Assembly: GCA_949318235.1 (NCBI GenBank)
Contig: OX439137.1
Location: forward strand, 3,165,537-3,229,536
Direction of reading: 5' to 3'
From: Ecdyonurus torrentis
Lineage: Eukaryota > Arthropoda > Insecta > Ephemeroptera > Heptageniidae
Length of the DNA: 64,000 nt
In this document: in pieces, positions 31,645-42,186 of the stretch
Layout of the letters: each line of letters opens with the position of its first letter
How positions within the stretch are numbered: the first letter of the stretch is position 1
The notes under the pieces: model-generated
Told to the model about the DNA's origin: nothing
Databases searched by the model: none
The model's input: only the letters and a program-made list of their open reading frames with translations
Translations under genes and position numbers: made by a program

Positions 31645-32121
31645 CAAACATTTGTCCTCTCACATGCTCTTATACTACTGTATAACGTAATAGTCTAACC
31701 ACTATTCAAACACAATAAAATACATAGTTAATTGAGCCTATATTGAGATATTCAATGAGTTTAGCAGTTTATTTTATATATAGCAAAGGGGACTTTGTTT
31801 AAGAAGTAAATTTATACAGATTTACGTAAGAAAATATTAAGACGACTTTTATTGCAATCTGGGGAGATTTTCTGAACATAAATTCACAATTTTACTCTTC
31901 ACATTAACTTGACTTTAATATGTGTTCTTATATAAGACACTCGTAAAGTCACTCTACTTTAACATCTATTCACTATATATAGAAGAGATTCAAATATAAA
32001 CTGGGTAAAAAAAAATATATAAATATATATATATTTTTTTTACACGGTTGTAATTATATTTTAATTACATTAATTTGTATCAAGGGTACACGTTACGTCG
32101 AATCGGTGGAATTGACTATAT

Positions 32122-32452
32122 TAAAGGAACAACTGTTTTGAGCCTGACTCTTCGGGAGTAGGTGACCGACTGATATCTCGCAAACTAGGACGGTCGCTAA
32201 TTATAATATTAACACAAAGTAAAGAAGAAATGTTACTGAAAAGTTTAGTTACGTCAAACATGTGAAAACACGATCAAATATTTAAGTTATTACACTTTAA
32301 AGATTACATGCAGATGCGGACATTCAAATTTTAGTGGCAAATTTTAGTCAAATTACAAATTAGAAAACGTTTTAAAATAAAAATAATATTAAAACTTTGT
32401 TCGGAACAAAGAAACATTTCTTTAAATTTACTCAATTTTATTTGAAAATTAT

Positions 32453-32488
<36 letters not shown>

Positions 32489-32703
32489 GAAATAAAGAAT
32501 GTAGAAAAAAATTATTGTAAAAATATAGTGTCTCTTTTTACGATTTTCAGTCCAAGTTGGTCACGCTCTTCGTTAAGTGATTTTAGTCATATCCCCTTCC
32601 GTTTTAACATACTGCGCATGCGTAGTGAGTAGAAACGGAAGCGGATGTGCCCGAAATGGCTTAAAGTCAGCCTCAAAACTATGTTGTTACTTTATTAGTC
32701 AAT
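32122..32703. mobile_element. MITE H1, palindromic, interrupted by G
   Basis: The left piece TAAAGGAACAACTGTTTTGAG resumes after G with TTAAGTGATTTTAGTC, CTTCCGTTTTAACATACTG, CGCATGCGTAGTGAG, GAAACGGAAGCGGATGTG and CAAAACTATGTTGTTAC. The palindrome's centre is GCGCATGCG. Confidence 0.7.
32143..32576 (-). mobile_element. MITE G, nested in H1
   Basis: GGGAGTAGGTGACCGACTG, ATATCTCGCAAACTAGG and GTGAAAACACGATCAAAT to CAGTCCAAGTTGGTCACG. A 29 bp poly-T (32456-32484) lies inside, at the same place as the poly-A of the G copy at 13266. The right flank is TTAA, and the left has decayed to TTCG. Confidence 0.75.
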
Positions 32704-32802
32704 CAAATTGCATAACGTGACGTGGTTGTTGGTTAAATAAAGAAATCTTATCTTATATAGGTTCAATTTATTTTACTTAGCAATTTTATATAAGCCTATA
32801 GA

Positions 32803-32965
32803 AACATGAAAATGAAGTGTCGGAAGCGGAAATCACGTGACGATCAAAGAGGGAGAAAACTTCACGCCAGCAGCAAGCTAGACCTGAGCTACCTCCTACT
32901 TTTAATATCACGTGGTTTCCTTTTCCAGCACTTCCTTTTCCGCTTTTAAGCTTTACATAAGCTGT
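32803..32965. mobile_element. MITE H2, palindromic copy
   Basis: GAAGTGTCGGAAGCGGAAATC with ATCACGTGACG at the left and TATCACGTGGTTTCC with CCAGCACTTCCTTTTCC at the right. The loop holds CAGCAGCAAGCTAGACC and GAGCTACC. The CACGTG E-box is present in both arms. Confidence 0.75.
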
Positions 32966-33004
32966 CATTGGTTTTAAAATCATGAAATTTCTTTCAATAA
33001 TTAG

Positions 33005-33222
33005 TGCACGGATAAAAATAAATACGTACCTATTATACTAGCTCATTTTCAGCACAATTTGTTCAATACAGCATAATCAATGCTATATTTCATAATAGAT
33101 ATGTTACATAGCATAAATATTATGTTTTATAGCATATGTTGTTCTAATTTAGCATCATTTATGCTATAATGATATGAATGCAGCATAAATTACGTAATTT
33201 ATTCTTTCCGTGTGAGTAATAT
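33005..33222 (+). mobile_element. MITE M, copy with internal deletion
   Basis: Starts GCACGGATAAAAATAAATAC and ends AAATTACGTAATTTATTCTTTCCGTGTG. Between lie GCTCATTTTCAGCACAATTTG, GTTACATAGCATAAATATT and TTTAGCATCATTTATGC. Shorter than the copy at 53165. Confidence 0.7.
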
Positions 33223-33242
33223 TGGGGCAATTAAAAAAGAAA

Positions 33243-33245
<3 letters not shown>

Positions 33246-33293
<48 letters not shown>
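33246..33293. repeat. (GA)n microsatellite
   Basis: About 23 GA units. Region 33294-33645 is unassigned apart from GA-rich stretches near 33550. Confidence 0.95.
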
Positions 33294-33296
<3 letters not shown>

Positions 33297-33645
33297 AAAA
33301 GTAATAAAGTATAAAATATGCAATATTTCTATGTATCCCCCTCAAAAAGTCCACATCATTAATAATATTACGGTATCACTATCACAGCTCTCTGATATTG
33401 CTCTTTAAATCATGGATGCAAAGCAAATATAGTAGCAAATAAAAATTTAAATATATACATAATGATTCTTTTACTACATAAACATTAGAGGGCGAGAAAC
33501 GATTTTTACTTTTTAAATCTAAACTATAGAAATGTATAATTATGTATATGAGAGAGGAAGATAGAGAGGCGCCGACAGAGAAAGAGGGGCGAATTTTTTT
33601 TTTTAGAGTTATTGGAATAACTTTAGCGAAAAAATACATCTTTTA

Positions 33646-33790
33646 TATAGGGTGATTTTATTCATATTAAAGTCGACGCCAAAAGTGAGTGCCATATAAC
33701 ATGGGTCAGTATAGGAAATTGACTTATTTTGCAAGTTTAAAAATACTTCGCAATATTTTTGAGAGCATTTATGCTGTTGATGTATAGAAA
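33646..33790 (-). mobile_element. MITE A2, truncated
   Basis: TATA-GGGTGATTTTATTCATA, AGTCGACGCCAAAAGTGAG, CAATATTTTTGAGAGC, then lost after GATGTATAGAAAACGG. The CRE half is missing. Sequence 33791-34184 is unassigned. Confidence 0.6.
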
Positions 33791-34184
33791 ACGGATTCAA
33801 TTTTATTCTTGGGGTACAATTTCCCTTATACAAGCGATTTTTAAGGTGAATTATTATTATTTTTTGTGTCTTTTTATATATTTATAGCAGGATATAATAT
33901 ATATTTTCAATTTTTGCTTACGTGAAATGCAAATTGATTGATACGGATGAGATTTCAATTGCATTTCAGATTGGAAATTTATACAGTGAATCAACTCTGA
34001 TTTAAATAACTCAGACTTCAATTCCACAGTAGTTCACGCATATTCAAATAAAATTATTATCATAAAGTTATTATAATATTATGATAATAACTTTTAGCGT
34101 TACACTACAGTCAGTGGTTACAGGTAATTCATAAACGGTAGCAAGCTGCAAACCTCTAGTTCGACTTTTATAATTTTTATTCTT

Positions 34185-34616
34185 TGTAATTGGTTGCTGT
34201 ATTTAAATAGCTGTATCACAAAATATAAATAAAATCATCAGACTTTATGATGTTATTTGAAAGTTAATAGTAACGTCTACCTATGATAAAATTTTCAGAA
34301 TCTGTGACCATCAGATAAGAGAGAAATTAATTATTGAAATTAACATGGGCTCTTATGAGACTAAAACTTCAAAAAATCAGAATTAAAATCTAGCATGGTG
34401 ACTCCCCCCAATTTTTTTTTTCTTTTTTGCATTTTTTAAGGTACTTTATTCTAATGTACCGAAACGAAATGAATAACTTTCAATTTTAGTAATGCATTTC
34501 AGTGTATAGTTATGAAATTTTATGATTTCGTTGCGGTACCAATGTATAAATTTTCAGATTTTTGTTTCTTTACAATTTTTTAGTCAAATCCTGCAGTACC
34601 TTACTTCCCGCCTTAA
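34185..34616 (-). mobile_element. MITE F2, variant copy interrupted by S
   Basis: The right end is TACTTCCCGCC-TTAA, the inverse of F's start. Landmarks ACCATCAGATAAGAGAG, TAACATGGGCTCTTATG and AGCATGGTGACTCCCC are present. The left end differs from F (AATTGGTTGCTGTATTTAAA) and recurs alone at 38130-38200, so F2 is a subfamily. Confidence 0.7.
34456..34539. mobile_element. MITE S, 84 bp element nested in F2
   Basis: GTACCGAAACGAAATGAATAAC at the left and the imperfect inverse TTTCGTTGCGGTAC at the right. F elsewhere has no such insertion. Similar single ends are near 31177-31195 and 48049-48070 (ATTTCATTTCGGTAC). Confidence 0.6.
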
Positions 34617-34775
34617 CTACGGTTTAATGTATAATATTTGCTATTAAGAACTGCCTATGGGTCAATATTATTTCTATTTAACGATGTACATACATAAATG
34701 ATATCCGCCAAGCTAAATCAATGGATGGCGTTACTTGTCTTCCTTAAATACCTTATAAGGTATTATATCAATCCT

Positions 34776-34982
34776 GTTGCGAAAAAAAGGCCTAACTCGT
34801 ATTTTGTCAGGGGAAGCAAAAGGCCTATCTCGTTTTTTGTCAGTGGAAGCAAAAGGCCTATCTCGTTCCCGAACGTTATGGAGATGGCGCTCGAGGCAGA
34901 CCTTTTGCTTTCACTGACAAAAAACGAGATAGGCCATTTGCTTCCCCTGACAAAATACGAGATAGGCCTTTTTTTCGCAACA
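34776..34982. repeat. 207 bp foldback with internal sub-repeats
   Basis: The left arm starts TTGCGAAAAAAAGGCCTAAC and the right arm ends with its inverse GGCCTTTTTTTCGCAA. Each arm holds two to three copies of a 36 bp unit (GCAAAAGGCCTATCTCG + TTTTTTGTCAGTGGAA). The centre is CCGAACGTTATGGAGATGG. The 110- and 95-codon frames through it are mirror artefacts of the repeat. Confidence 0.8.
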
Positions 34983-35094
34983 AGATCGATTTGGCATTTC
35001 GTTTTTCCAACAGATTCGCACGGAAAATAAAATCTACTTAAATTAAGCAAAAAGCTAGTATTAAAATGCTGTGTTTTGCAATAGAGACAGTCCT

Positions 35095-36010
35095 AACTGA
35101 GAATTAGTAGAGCGGTATGCTAGACCCGCTCCTACCTGCGCGCAGCATAGCATACCTGTCGGCCAGGAGAAATAGACTCAGGTGAGGTGGGCCTGCAAAC
35201 TCACCCCTAGTATATCTGAGTTAGCACTAATATACTAAATTTTAGAATTGGACCGCAAAATGGCGTACATGAGATTTTTTTAAATAATTTTGTGTATTAA
35301 TTTAATTATTATAAAAAATAAACGTTAGTAATAATTTGAAATATTCAATGAAATGAATAATTCCCGCGGTGGATGTTCTTAGTTTATTATAATTGTATGC
35401 AAATATACTTTCATATAAATTACATAATTATAAATCATATCATAATTTGTTAGTAGCGGGGGACAGAGGACCATTTTTTTTCAATGCGTCGATCGGGTTT
35501 GGCTACCATAGGCCATATCGATGAATATATCAAATTTAATATACCATTGTGTGACGACTCATTTTGCACCTTATTTGACTTTGCGATTACTTCATTTTTA
35601 TTTTTTATGTAAAATCGTCACTTATAATTCTATTTGCATGAAATACGCGGTAATTAAGACAGTTAAAGTATTTTCATAAATCTGATAGTTTAGAATTAAT
35701 TACCTTCTTCATGGTCTCCTGAAAAATAGAGAAACGTGGCCATTTAAACGGAGATTGGCTGATTTTAGCAATGCTAGCTCCTAGTTCGCGGGAATACTAG
35801 ATCGGCTCAGGCGGGTTAAGCACAGCTGCGCTGGCAGTCAGGTGCCGCTCCTCCTGGATCTCAGGTGACATTAAAACTACACTGACTATAACTGACGCTA
35901 GGTACCGCTCTCCCTAGATCGCAGGTGGTATAAAATCTAGTGCTAGGGTTTTGGCGTTACTTATGCTAGAGATGCAGGCTACTCAGATCTTGCACGCATG
36001 TACTAGGGCG
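35095..36010. other. Unclassified, partly less AT-rich segment
   Basis: 35095-35230 and 35750-36010 are noticeably richer in G and C. Imperfect repeats occur: AGGTGCCGCTCCTCCTGGAT (35841-35860) and AGGTACCGCTCTCCCTAGAT (35901-35920), and GGTATGCTAGACCCGCTCC near 35115. 51408-51480 resembles it (GCGAGGCTAGTATAGCG, CAGGTACGC). I found no reading frame or known RNA. Confidence 0.3.
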
Positions 36011-36135
36011 CGGGCTTATTTGCGTTAGTATACTAATCTACTTAAATTTAGCACATCTTTTTTTTCCGTGCGTCTCGTCCATCCACCAACTTTTTTGAAT
36101 TTATTTTTACATCATTGTTATCAGCCTAATCGACC

Positions 36136-36137
<2 letters not shown>

Positions 36138-36157
<20 letters not shown>
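36138..36157. repeat. poly-C tract
   Basis: 20 C followed by 10 A, unusual in this AT-rich background. A 113-codon frame at 36068-36409 crosses this tract and a CT repeat and is not credible. Confidence 0.95.
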
Positions 36158-36167
<10 letters not shown>

Positions 36168-36353
36168 ATAAAAATAATTATATTTATTATTTAGACATGT
36201 TGGTTGTCCGAGTGATTGTTTTGCTAATCAAATTGACAGCTAGAGAGTCGGAAAAAACATTTCTCCCCCTTCCCTTGCCACTTCCTGTTGCACGTGCAGT
36301 AAGAGACTGCTGTCTCAGTATTATTTTCTTGCAGAATTTTGTATGTTTGTTCT

Positions 36354-36374
36354 CTCTCTCTCTCTCTCTCTCTC
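36354..36374. repeat. (CT)n microsatellite
   Basis: About ten CT units running into CACACACA. Confidence 0.9.
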
Positions 36375-36493
36375 ACACACGATGCACGCACTTGCTATAT
36401 TATAAATAAATGCAATTCCGATTCAGTGATAATAACTGATAATGTAGTACACGTTACTTGACAAGAAATGTGAAACTTAATTTTTTATACATT

Positions 36494-36494
<1 letters not shown>

Positions 36495-36582
<88 letters not shown>
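36495..36582. repeat. (GA)n microsatellite
   Basis: About 44 GA units. Positions 36583-37082 have no recognised feature apart from TAATGTCCCAGTGTGAACC, which resembles the edge at 170-185. Confidence 0.95.
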
Positions 36583-36587
<5 letters not shown>

Positions 36588-37081
36588 TTCTGCAACACTT
36601 TTGGTGTAAATTTTAATAATATCGATTAATTAGTTCCCAAGTTCTGATGGAATAAAGTTGCAATGTTATTGGTATAGGCTTTATATCGTTTTGGCACACC
36701 CTTAACTAGTTATAGTTAGTGTTGCAGCTTACAGGGTGAAAATATTTATATAGTGATAAATTTTTTTATATTTATGTTATTTAATGTCCCAGTGTGAACC
36801 AGCCTTTAGTAACTTGATCTAAGTAATGACCTACAGTGTGATTAATGTTCTGGATCAGAGGTCACAGGTTAAACTACTACACTTAACATCTATACAAGTA
36901 GCTACATTATACTGTACGTACATAAAAAATTGTGTAAAATCTTTGCACTAATATATTTTTATTTCTAGTAATTGTCCTTAACGCAAGAACGGAGAAACAA
37001 ATAAATTCTCTCAATTTTTATTTCAATATTCTTTAAAATTTGTAAAAATAAAGCTTTTTTTTTAAATAAAGTTTGTTTGTT

Positions 37082-37217
<136 letters not shown>

Positions 37218-37496
37218 TCATAATCAAAGCACTAAACCTCTATCGTATCTAAAAGCCAAGCAAAGTTTTACCTCATTTTGAATTTTATACCAAATAATAA
37301 TAGTAAAAAAACACACCATAATATGCTACCAAAAAATAGTTTAAAAAATGTAAGCATTAGAAATGAACTATAAAACAAAAAAGAAAGAAGGTATTATAAT
37401 ATAGTGTATTATATATCACGTAAAAAACTTTATAATTTTGTAACGGAAGCGGAAAAAAAAAAAAAAAAAGGAGAACGAAAAAAATGTTTAACAACA

Positions 37497-37624
37497 CGTA
37501 ATATAAGCGGTTTAAAAACTTTTCTATAAAGTGGTATCTAATTTTTTATATGGTGTTAAAAACCACGCACTTTACCGAAAAAAAAAGAAGTTGAAAGTTA
37601 AACCGCTTAAATGTAATAATATAA
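37497..37624. mobile_element. Possible small MITE with ATAAGCGGTTTAA ends
   Basis: CGTAATATAAGCGGTTTAAAA at the left pairs with TTAAACCGCTTAAATGTAAT at the right. A single example. Other parts of 37218-38216 are AT-rich and unassigned, except an F2-like piece at 38130-38200. Confidence 0.35.
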
Positions 37625-38216
37625 TACGAGGACTGAGAAATAAGAAGTATACAGTCCTGACTTTTGAGAGTTATGCTATTTTATAAAATTGTGAACTTTC
37701 ATATAGCCATTAATATGACAATATTATTTTCATATAAATAAATAAACGTTAATAATAATAAAATATTATATTTATTTCATTCACACATTTTTTTTTCGTA
37801 TAATTTAAGTTGCATTTATGTCCTATAAAATAAAAGTTTATGCTAGATTTCAAAATTGAAAGAATAATATTTTATATGTTAGGCAGCATAATTTGTATCC
37901 AATATTTTACAAAATTATGATATGAAGAAATGTTGGTGAAAAATGATTATATGGCATAATAATTACGCCTTGATTTTTGCATGTCTCTATATGTATAAAT
38001 AGTCATTAGGACCTCAGTTTTTTTATCAGAAAATTTAGTTTTTATGACCAAAGAAATAAAGTTGCCCTGAACAATACTTTATTTTACGATTTATTTTACT
38101 TATTATTTTTATTTATTTTTTTTTTCCAATTGGTTGCTGTATTTAGATAGCTTGTATCTCAAAATATAAATAAAAACTTCTAAACTTATCAAAATCATAT
38201 CAGCATTATCAAAATA

Positions 38217-38559
38217 TTAAAGCCATAGACCGCATAAAACAACATGTGCTTTTTAATGAATAAACACGAAATGGGATCTTCAAAACTGATGACAATTTTT
38301 ACCAGAATGTTAATGTAGCCCCACGAGAGAACATGAAATTACTGTAAAGTATGCAATTTGCTTGAAAATTCATGTTTATGACGTCAGAAACATGCAAAAA
38401 TTAGTATGAAAATGTTATGCAGGTTGCATAAATCGAATTTTCTAATCACTGTTACGGAGCTACAGTTGGGTTTTGAGACAAACTAAAGTCATTTTTGTAG
38501 ATCCCATCAAGTGTTTTGTGATATTAATGCTTATGTTTTTCTCCGGTCTATTCCTTTAA
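38217..38559 (-). mobile_element. MITE B, left member of a head-to-head pair
   Basis: TTAA-AGCCATAGACCGCATA to CCGGTCTATTCCT-TTAA, 343 bp. TGACGTCA at 38379. Confidence 0.9.
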
Positions 38560-38565
38560 GAAACC

Positions 38566-38908
38566 TTAAAGGAATAGACCGGAGAAAAACATAAGTATTT
38601 ATATCACAAAACAATTGATGGGATTTACAGAAATAACATTAGTTTGTCTCAAAACCGAACAGTAGCCCCGTAGCAGTGATCAGAAAATTCGATTTATGCA
38701 ACCTGCATAACATTTTCATACTAATTTTTGCATGTTTCTGACGTCATAAACATGAATTTTCACGCAAATTGCATACTTTACAGTATTTTCACGCTCTCTC
38801 GTGGGGCTACATTAACATTCTGGTAAAAATTGTCATCAGTTTTGAAGATCCCATTTCGTGTTTATTCATTAAAAAGCACATGTTGTTTTATGTGGTCTAT
38901 GGCTTTAA
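38566..38908 (+). mobile_element. MITE B, right member of a head-to-head pair
   Basis: TTAA-AGGAATAGACCGGAG to GGTCTATGGCT-TTAA, 343 bp, the same length as its partner and separated from it by GAAACC only. TGACGTCA at 38739. Both carry the rare GCATAACATT/ATGTTATGC variant, implying a shared origin. Confidence 0.9.
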
Positions 38909-39130
38909 CTATCTTATACAGCATAATATAGGTAATGATTTCTCCCCTGTACTATTTACTAGTGATAAGAGTATCAAGTTTTATTGCATTGACAGGTGAT
39001 ATTGATTGCTTCTCGTATAGAAAAAAGTAATTAAAAGTACTTCTAGTGCTACAAAATAAAAATCTAGTTTTTAAAAACATCAAACTATAATCAAAAATTG
39101 ATATTTTTTCAGTAAGTATTTTTTTTTTCT
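38909..39130. other. Unassigned AT-rich segment
   Basis: No repeat family recognised. Confidence 0.3.
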
Positions 39131-39134
39131 ACCA

Positions 39135-39255
39135 GACGTGTGCTTTTTAATAATTAAACACAAAATATATGATCTACAAAACTAATAGATCTACAAAACT
39201 GATGATAATTTTTATAAGAATGTAAATGTGACCTCACCACTAGAAAGTATGAACA
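39135..39255 (-). mobile_element. MITE B, degenerate fragment
   Basis: GTGCTTTTTAATAATTAAACAC, an internal duplication of GATCTACAAAACT, and GATGATAATTTTTATAAGAATG follow B in order. The matching remainder of B may be 40312-40450, on the far side of SINE1. Confidence 0.45.
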
Positions 39256-39418
39256 TAGAAAAGTATAAGATATAAGATTTTATTCCGTTCTATGTCTTTA
39301 CAAAGTAGAGAACAATTCAAATAACACAAAATACATCATGCAGAATCTTTATGTTTGTTATACATGGTATTAAAAAATTTAGAAAACAAATATAGGCTAG
39401 TTATACTTAACGTTACGT

Positions 39419-39434
39419 TTTTTTTTTTTTTTTT
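39419..39434. repeat. poly-T tract at SINE1 5' edge
   Basis: 16 T directly before the SINE1 head. It is not part of other SINE1 copies. Confidence 0.85.
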
Positions 39435-40142
39435 ACCGAGCTGGTATGGCCGAGTGGTGAAGGCAGCTGACTCGCAACTCTGTACTCCTCACCGAGTATA
39501 GGGTCTATGCATTCATGTTAAAGTCAACGCCATGTTGGATAACTCAATAACATGGGTAGCATAGCACAAAAAAATCATTTTGCTAGTTTAAAAACACTAA
39601 GAACTATTTTTGGGAACATTGATACTGTAAATATGTTGAATTAGTATCTCAAGTATGTGAGAAAAATAACAATAACAAAAATATTAATCAATTTCTCAAA
39701 GAAAATTGGCTTTAATAAAGTTTGTCCTATGCTGAGCAATGTTATGCACTACTCCAGTATGGCCTCCAAGCGCAATAAATGTGACGTCATCCGCATACAC
39801 CCTATAGGTTCGAGCCACTGCTAGGTGCGTACGTGAAGTGTGAGAGCACACAACACGTTGCACGATGCATGTTTACATGCATTCCATGACGACGCACAGT
39901 ATTCGGGAGGTGCATGATTGATGTGATTGCACCGACCAGCCTGCCTAGATGTTTCCACGGTTTCTCTAGGCTGTCATGGCGAATGCCGGGCTGTGTACTT
40001 AGGCCGTGGCCAGCCCGTGTGTGCTTTTCCATTAATTCGAAAGTCCTTACCTGTCGATAAGACAATGTCTTGACTGGGACTGGGATTGGTGTATAGCACG
40101 ATAACACAATATGGCAAAAAAAAAAAAAAAAAAAAAAAAAAA
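39435..40142 (+). mobile_element. SINE1, full-length copy interrupted by A1
   Basis: Head ACCGAGCTGGTATGGCCGAG with A box TGGCCGAGTGG (39447-39457). The B box GGTTCGAGCC (39807-39816) is displaced about 310 bp by the A1 insertion. The body continues to CACAATATGGC and about 26 A. The pol III promoter should be inactive because A and B boxes are pulled apart. Confidence 0.85.
39497..39806 (-). mobile_element. MITE A1, nested in SINE1
   Basis: TATA-GGGTCTATGCATTC to CCGCATACACCC-TATA, with TGACGTCA at 39782. Uninterrupted SINE1 copies read GAGTATAGGTTCGAG at this point, so exactly one TATA became two. Confidence 0.9.
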
Positions 40143-40311
40143 TCAGCAACACTATAAAAAATATTGTCAAGCAGATATCTCTGGACCATTGTTTTAAAAC
40201 AAACATTAGAATCACAATCTTTTATATTATTAGGGAGTGCATTATATAAAAAAGGAATACATATTAATGATTATTATTATACTATATGCGTGCGATTATT
40301 TCTATTTCAGA

Positions 40312-40450
40312 CGTCAGAAATAGGCAAAAACTAATATACAATTAGGTTTTTTGAGTTGTGTAAATGTAAATATAAATTTTCTCCTCACAACAACGGGTTT
40401 TTTTGAAACAAACTAATGTTATTTACAGTACTGTAAGTGTTTTGTGATAT
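40312..40450 (-). mobile_element. MITE B, degenerate fragment
   Basis: AGACGTCAGAAATAGGCAAAAAC, GTTTTTTTGAAACAAACTAATG and AAGTGTTTTGTGATATAAATG match the left half of B in reverse. Confidence 0.5.
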
Positions 40451-40455
40451 AAATG

Positions 40456-40789
40456 TTAAAGGCATAGAAAACATGAAAACATTTGCATTTACATAACAAA
40501 ACACTTGATGGGACTTATATAAATAACATTAATTGGTCTCAAAACCCAACAGTAGCCCTGTAGCAGTGATCAGAAAATTTTGATTTATGCAACCCGCACA
40601 ACATTTTTATACTAGTTTTTTACTGTTTATGACGTCATAAACAGGAATATTCACGCAAATTGCATACTTTACATTTTTTACAAGCTCTCTTGTGGGGCCA
40701 CATTTACATTCTGGTAAAAAATATCACCAGTTTTGTAGATCCCATTTCGTGTTTAGAACATGTTGTTTCAATGTTTTCTATGCCTTTAA
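40456..40789 (+). mobile_element. MITE B, complete copy
   Basis: TTAA-AGGCATAGAAAACATG to TGTTTTCTATGCCT-TTAA. The ends are more symmetric than in other B copies. TGACGTCA at 40630. Confidence 0.85.
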
Positions 40790-40976
40790 TAATTTCTTCT
40801 GGTATATTTCTTTAATTATACTTATTGAAAATTACCAATAAATATGAAGTTATCAATATGGTGAAACTTAAAGTAGTTTTGGGTCAATATTTACTGCTTA
40901 AGAGAGAAAACCAAATAGTTTCACACCAAGCTTACATGTGACGTATATAAGAGCGCAATAAGCGAGATTACATTCT

Positions 40977-40978
<2 letters not shown>

Positions 40979-41014
<36 letters not shown>
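40979..41014. repeat. (TC)n microsatellite
   Basis: About 18 TC units. Confidence 0.95.
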
Positions 41015-41018
<4 letters not shown>

Positions 41019-41058
41019 ATTTACAATTTTCTGTGTTACGATACAAAGAAATGAAGCA

Positions 41059-41060
<2 letters not shown>

Positions 41061-41150
<90 letters not shown>
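41061..41150. repeat. (TA)n microsatellite
   Basis: About 45 TA units without interruption, the longest TA run here. A 17 bp poly-A follows at 41331. Confidence 0.95.
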
Positions 41151-41154
<4 letters not shown>

Positions 41155-41378
41155 TACTGTGAGTTTTAAAGCTTTTCTTGATGGATTGTAAAGGGAATTG
41201 AAACAGACGTTGGCATCTTATCAAACGATTACTAAAAATATCGATATTCCCTGGAATAAAAAAATCCTTTTATTATATTACACGGCTAAAAATATTTACT
41301 TTAATAATGAATATGTCAATGTCATATTGTAAAAAAAAAAAAAAAAAGGTAACGTCATATTATTATACTAATTATTAT

Positions 41379-41721
41379 TTAAAGGAATAGACCAGAAGAC
41401 AACATAAGCATTTATATCACAAAACACTTGATGAGATTTACATAAATAACTTTAGTTTGTTTAAAAACCCAACTCTAGTTCCGTAGCAGTTATCAGAAAA
41501 TTTCGATTTATGCAACCCACACAACATTTTTATACTAATTTTTGCATGTTTCTGACGTCATAAACATGAATAGACACGCAAATTGCATATACTTTACAGA
41601 ATTTTAACGTTCTCTCGTGGGGTTACATTATTCTGGTAAAAATTGTCATCAGTTTTGAAGATCTCATTTTGTGTTTATTCATTAAAAAGCACATGTTGTT
41701 TTATGTGGTCTATGTCTTTAA
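41379..41721 (+). mobile_element. MITE B, complete copy
   Basis: TTAA-AGGAATAGACCAGAAG to GGTCTATGTCT-TTAA. TGACGTCA at 41553. Confidence 0.9.
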
Positions 41722-42099
41722 AATCTCTCCATATATAAATGTATAATTTTGCCATTGTAATACATGAAAAGTTCATATCAGTATCCGTGCATCAATCATT
41801 ACATTTCATATTTTCACAGCAATATTTTTATTGCATAATAGTGACAACTAGTTTTATGAGTTTTTCTTATAGATGTTTATTTGATTTGATGTTATTATCT
41901 TTATTTATGACACTTATATGTGAACTAATAATACCAATAAAATATTTATTGGGTAAGTATAGCACACGTTGTATTAGTCATGGGATATGGGTTCATCGAT
42001 AAATATTATGAAGTTATTAGAGAAATCAAGCATTGTTAAGATAGTATTATTTGTATTTAATATACATGTTTACTTTGAAACAACAAAGCCATGAAGTGC
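41722..42099. other. Unassigned segment with a weak 87-codon frame
   Basis: A plus-strand frame at 41739-42002 gives a hydrophobic peptide with no recognisable family. Its length is not exceptional for this base composition. Confidence 0.2.
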
Positions 42100-42186
42100 G
42101 TATCTTTATATCCGTGGCTTAGTGAATAAATTACGTAATTTTCATGCATGAAAAGAATTACGTAATTTATGCTGAACTTAACTAAT

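Noticed and set aside
34698..35050. Opposed frames of 110 and 95 codons with repeated SKRPISFFV-type and LTKNEIG-type motifs
   Set aside because: They are the two strands of the foldback and mirror one another. No start context or family match.
39435..39816. A functional tRNA-Leu/Ser-like gene
   Set aside because: A and B boxes are tRNA-like but no acceptor stem can be closed, the sequence continues into a SINE body with an A tail, and several copies exist.
41739..42002. 87-codon hydrophobic frame as a membrane protein
   Set aside because: AT-rich DNA yields Phe/Ile/Leu-rich frames of this length easily, and there is no supporting signal.
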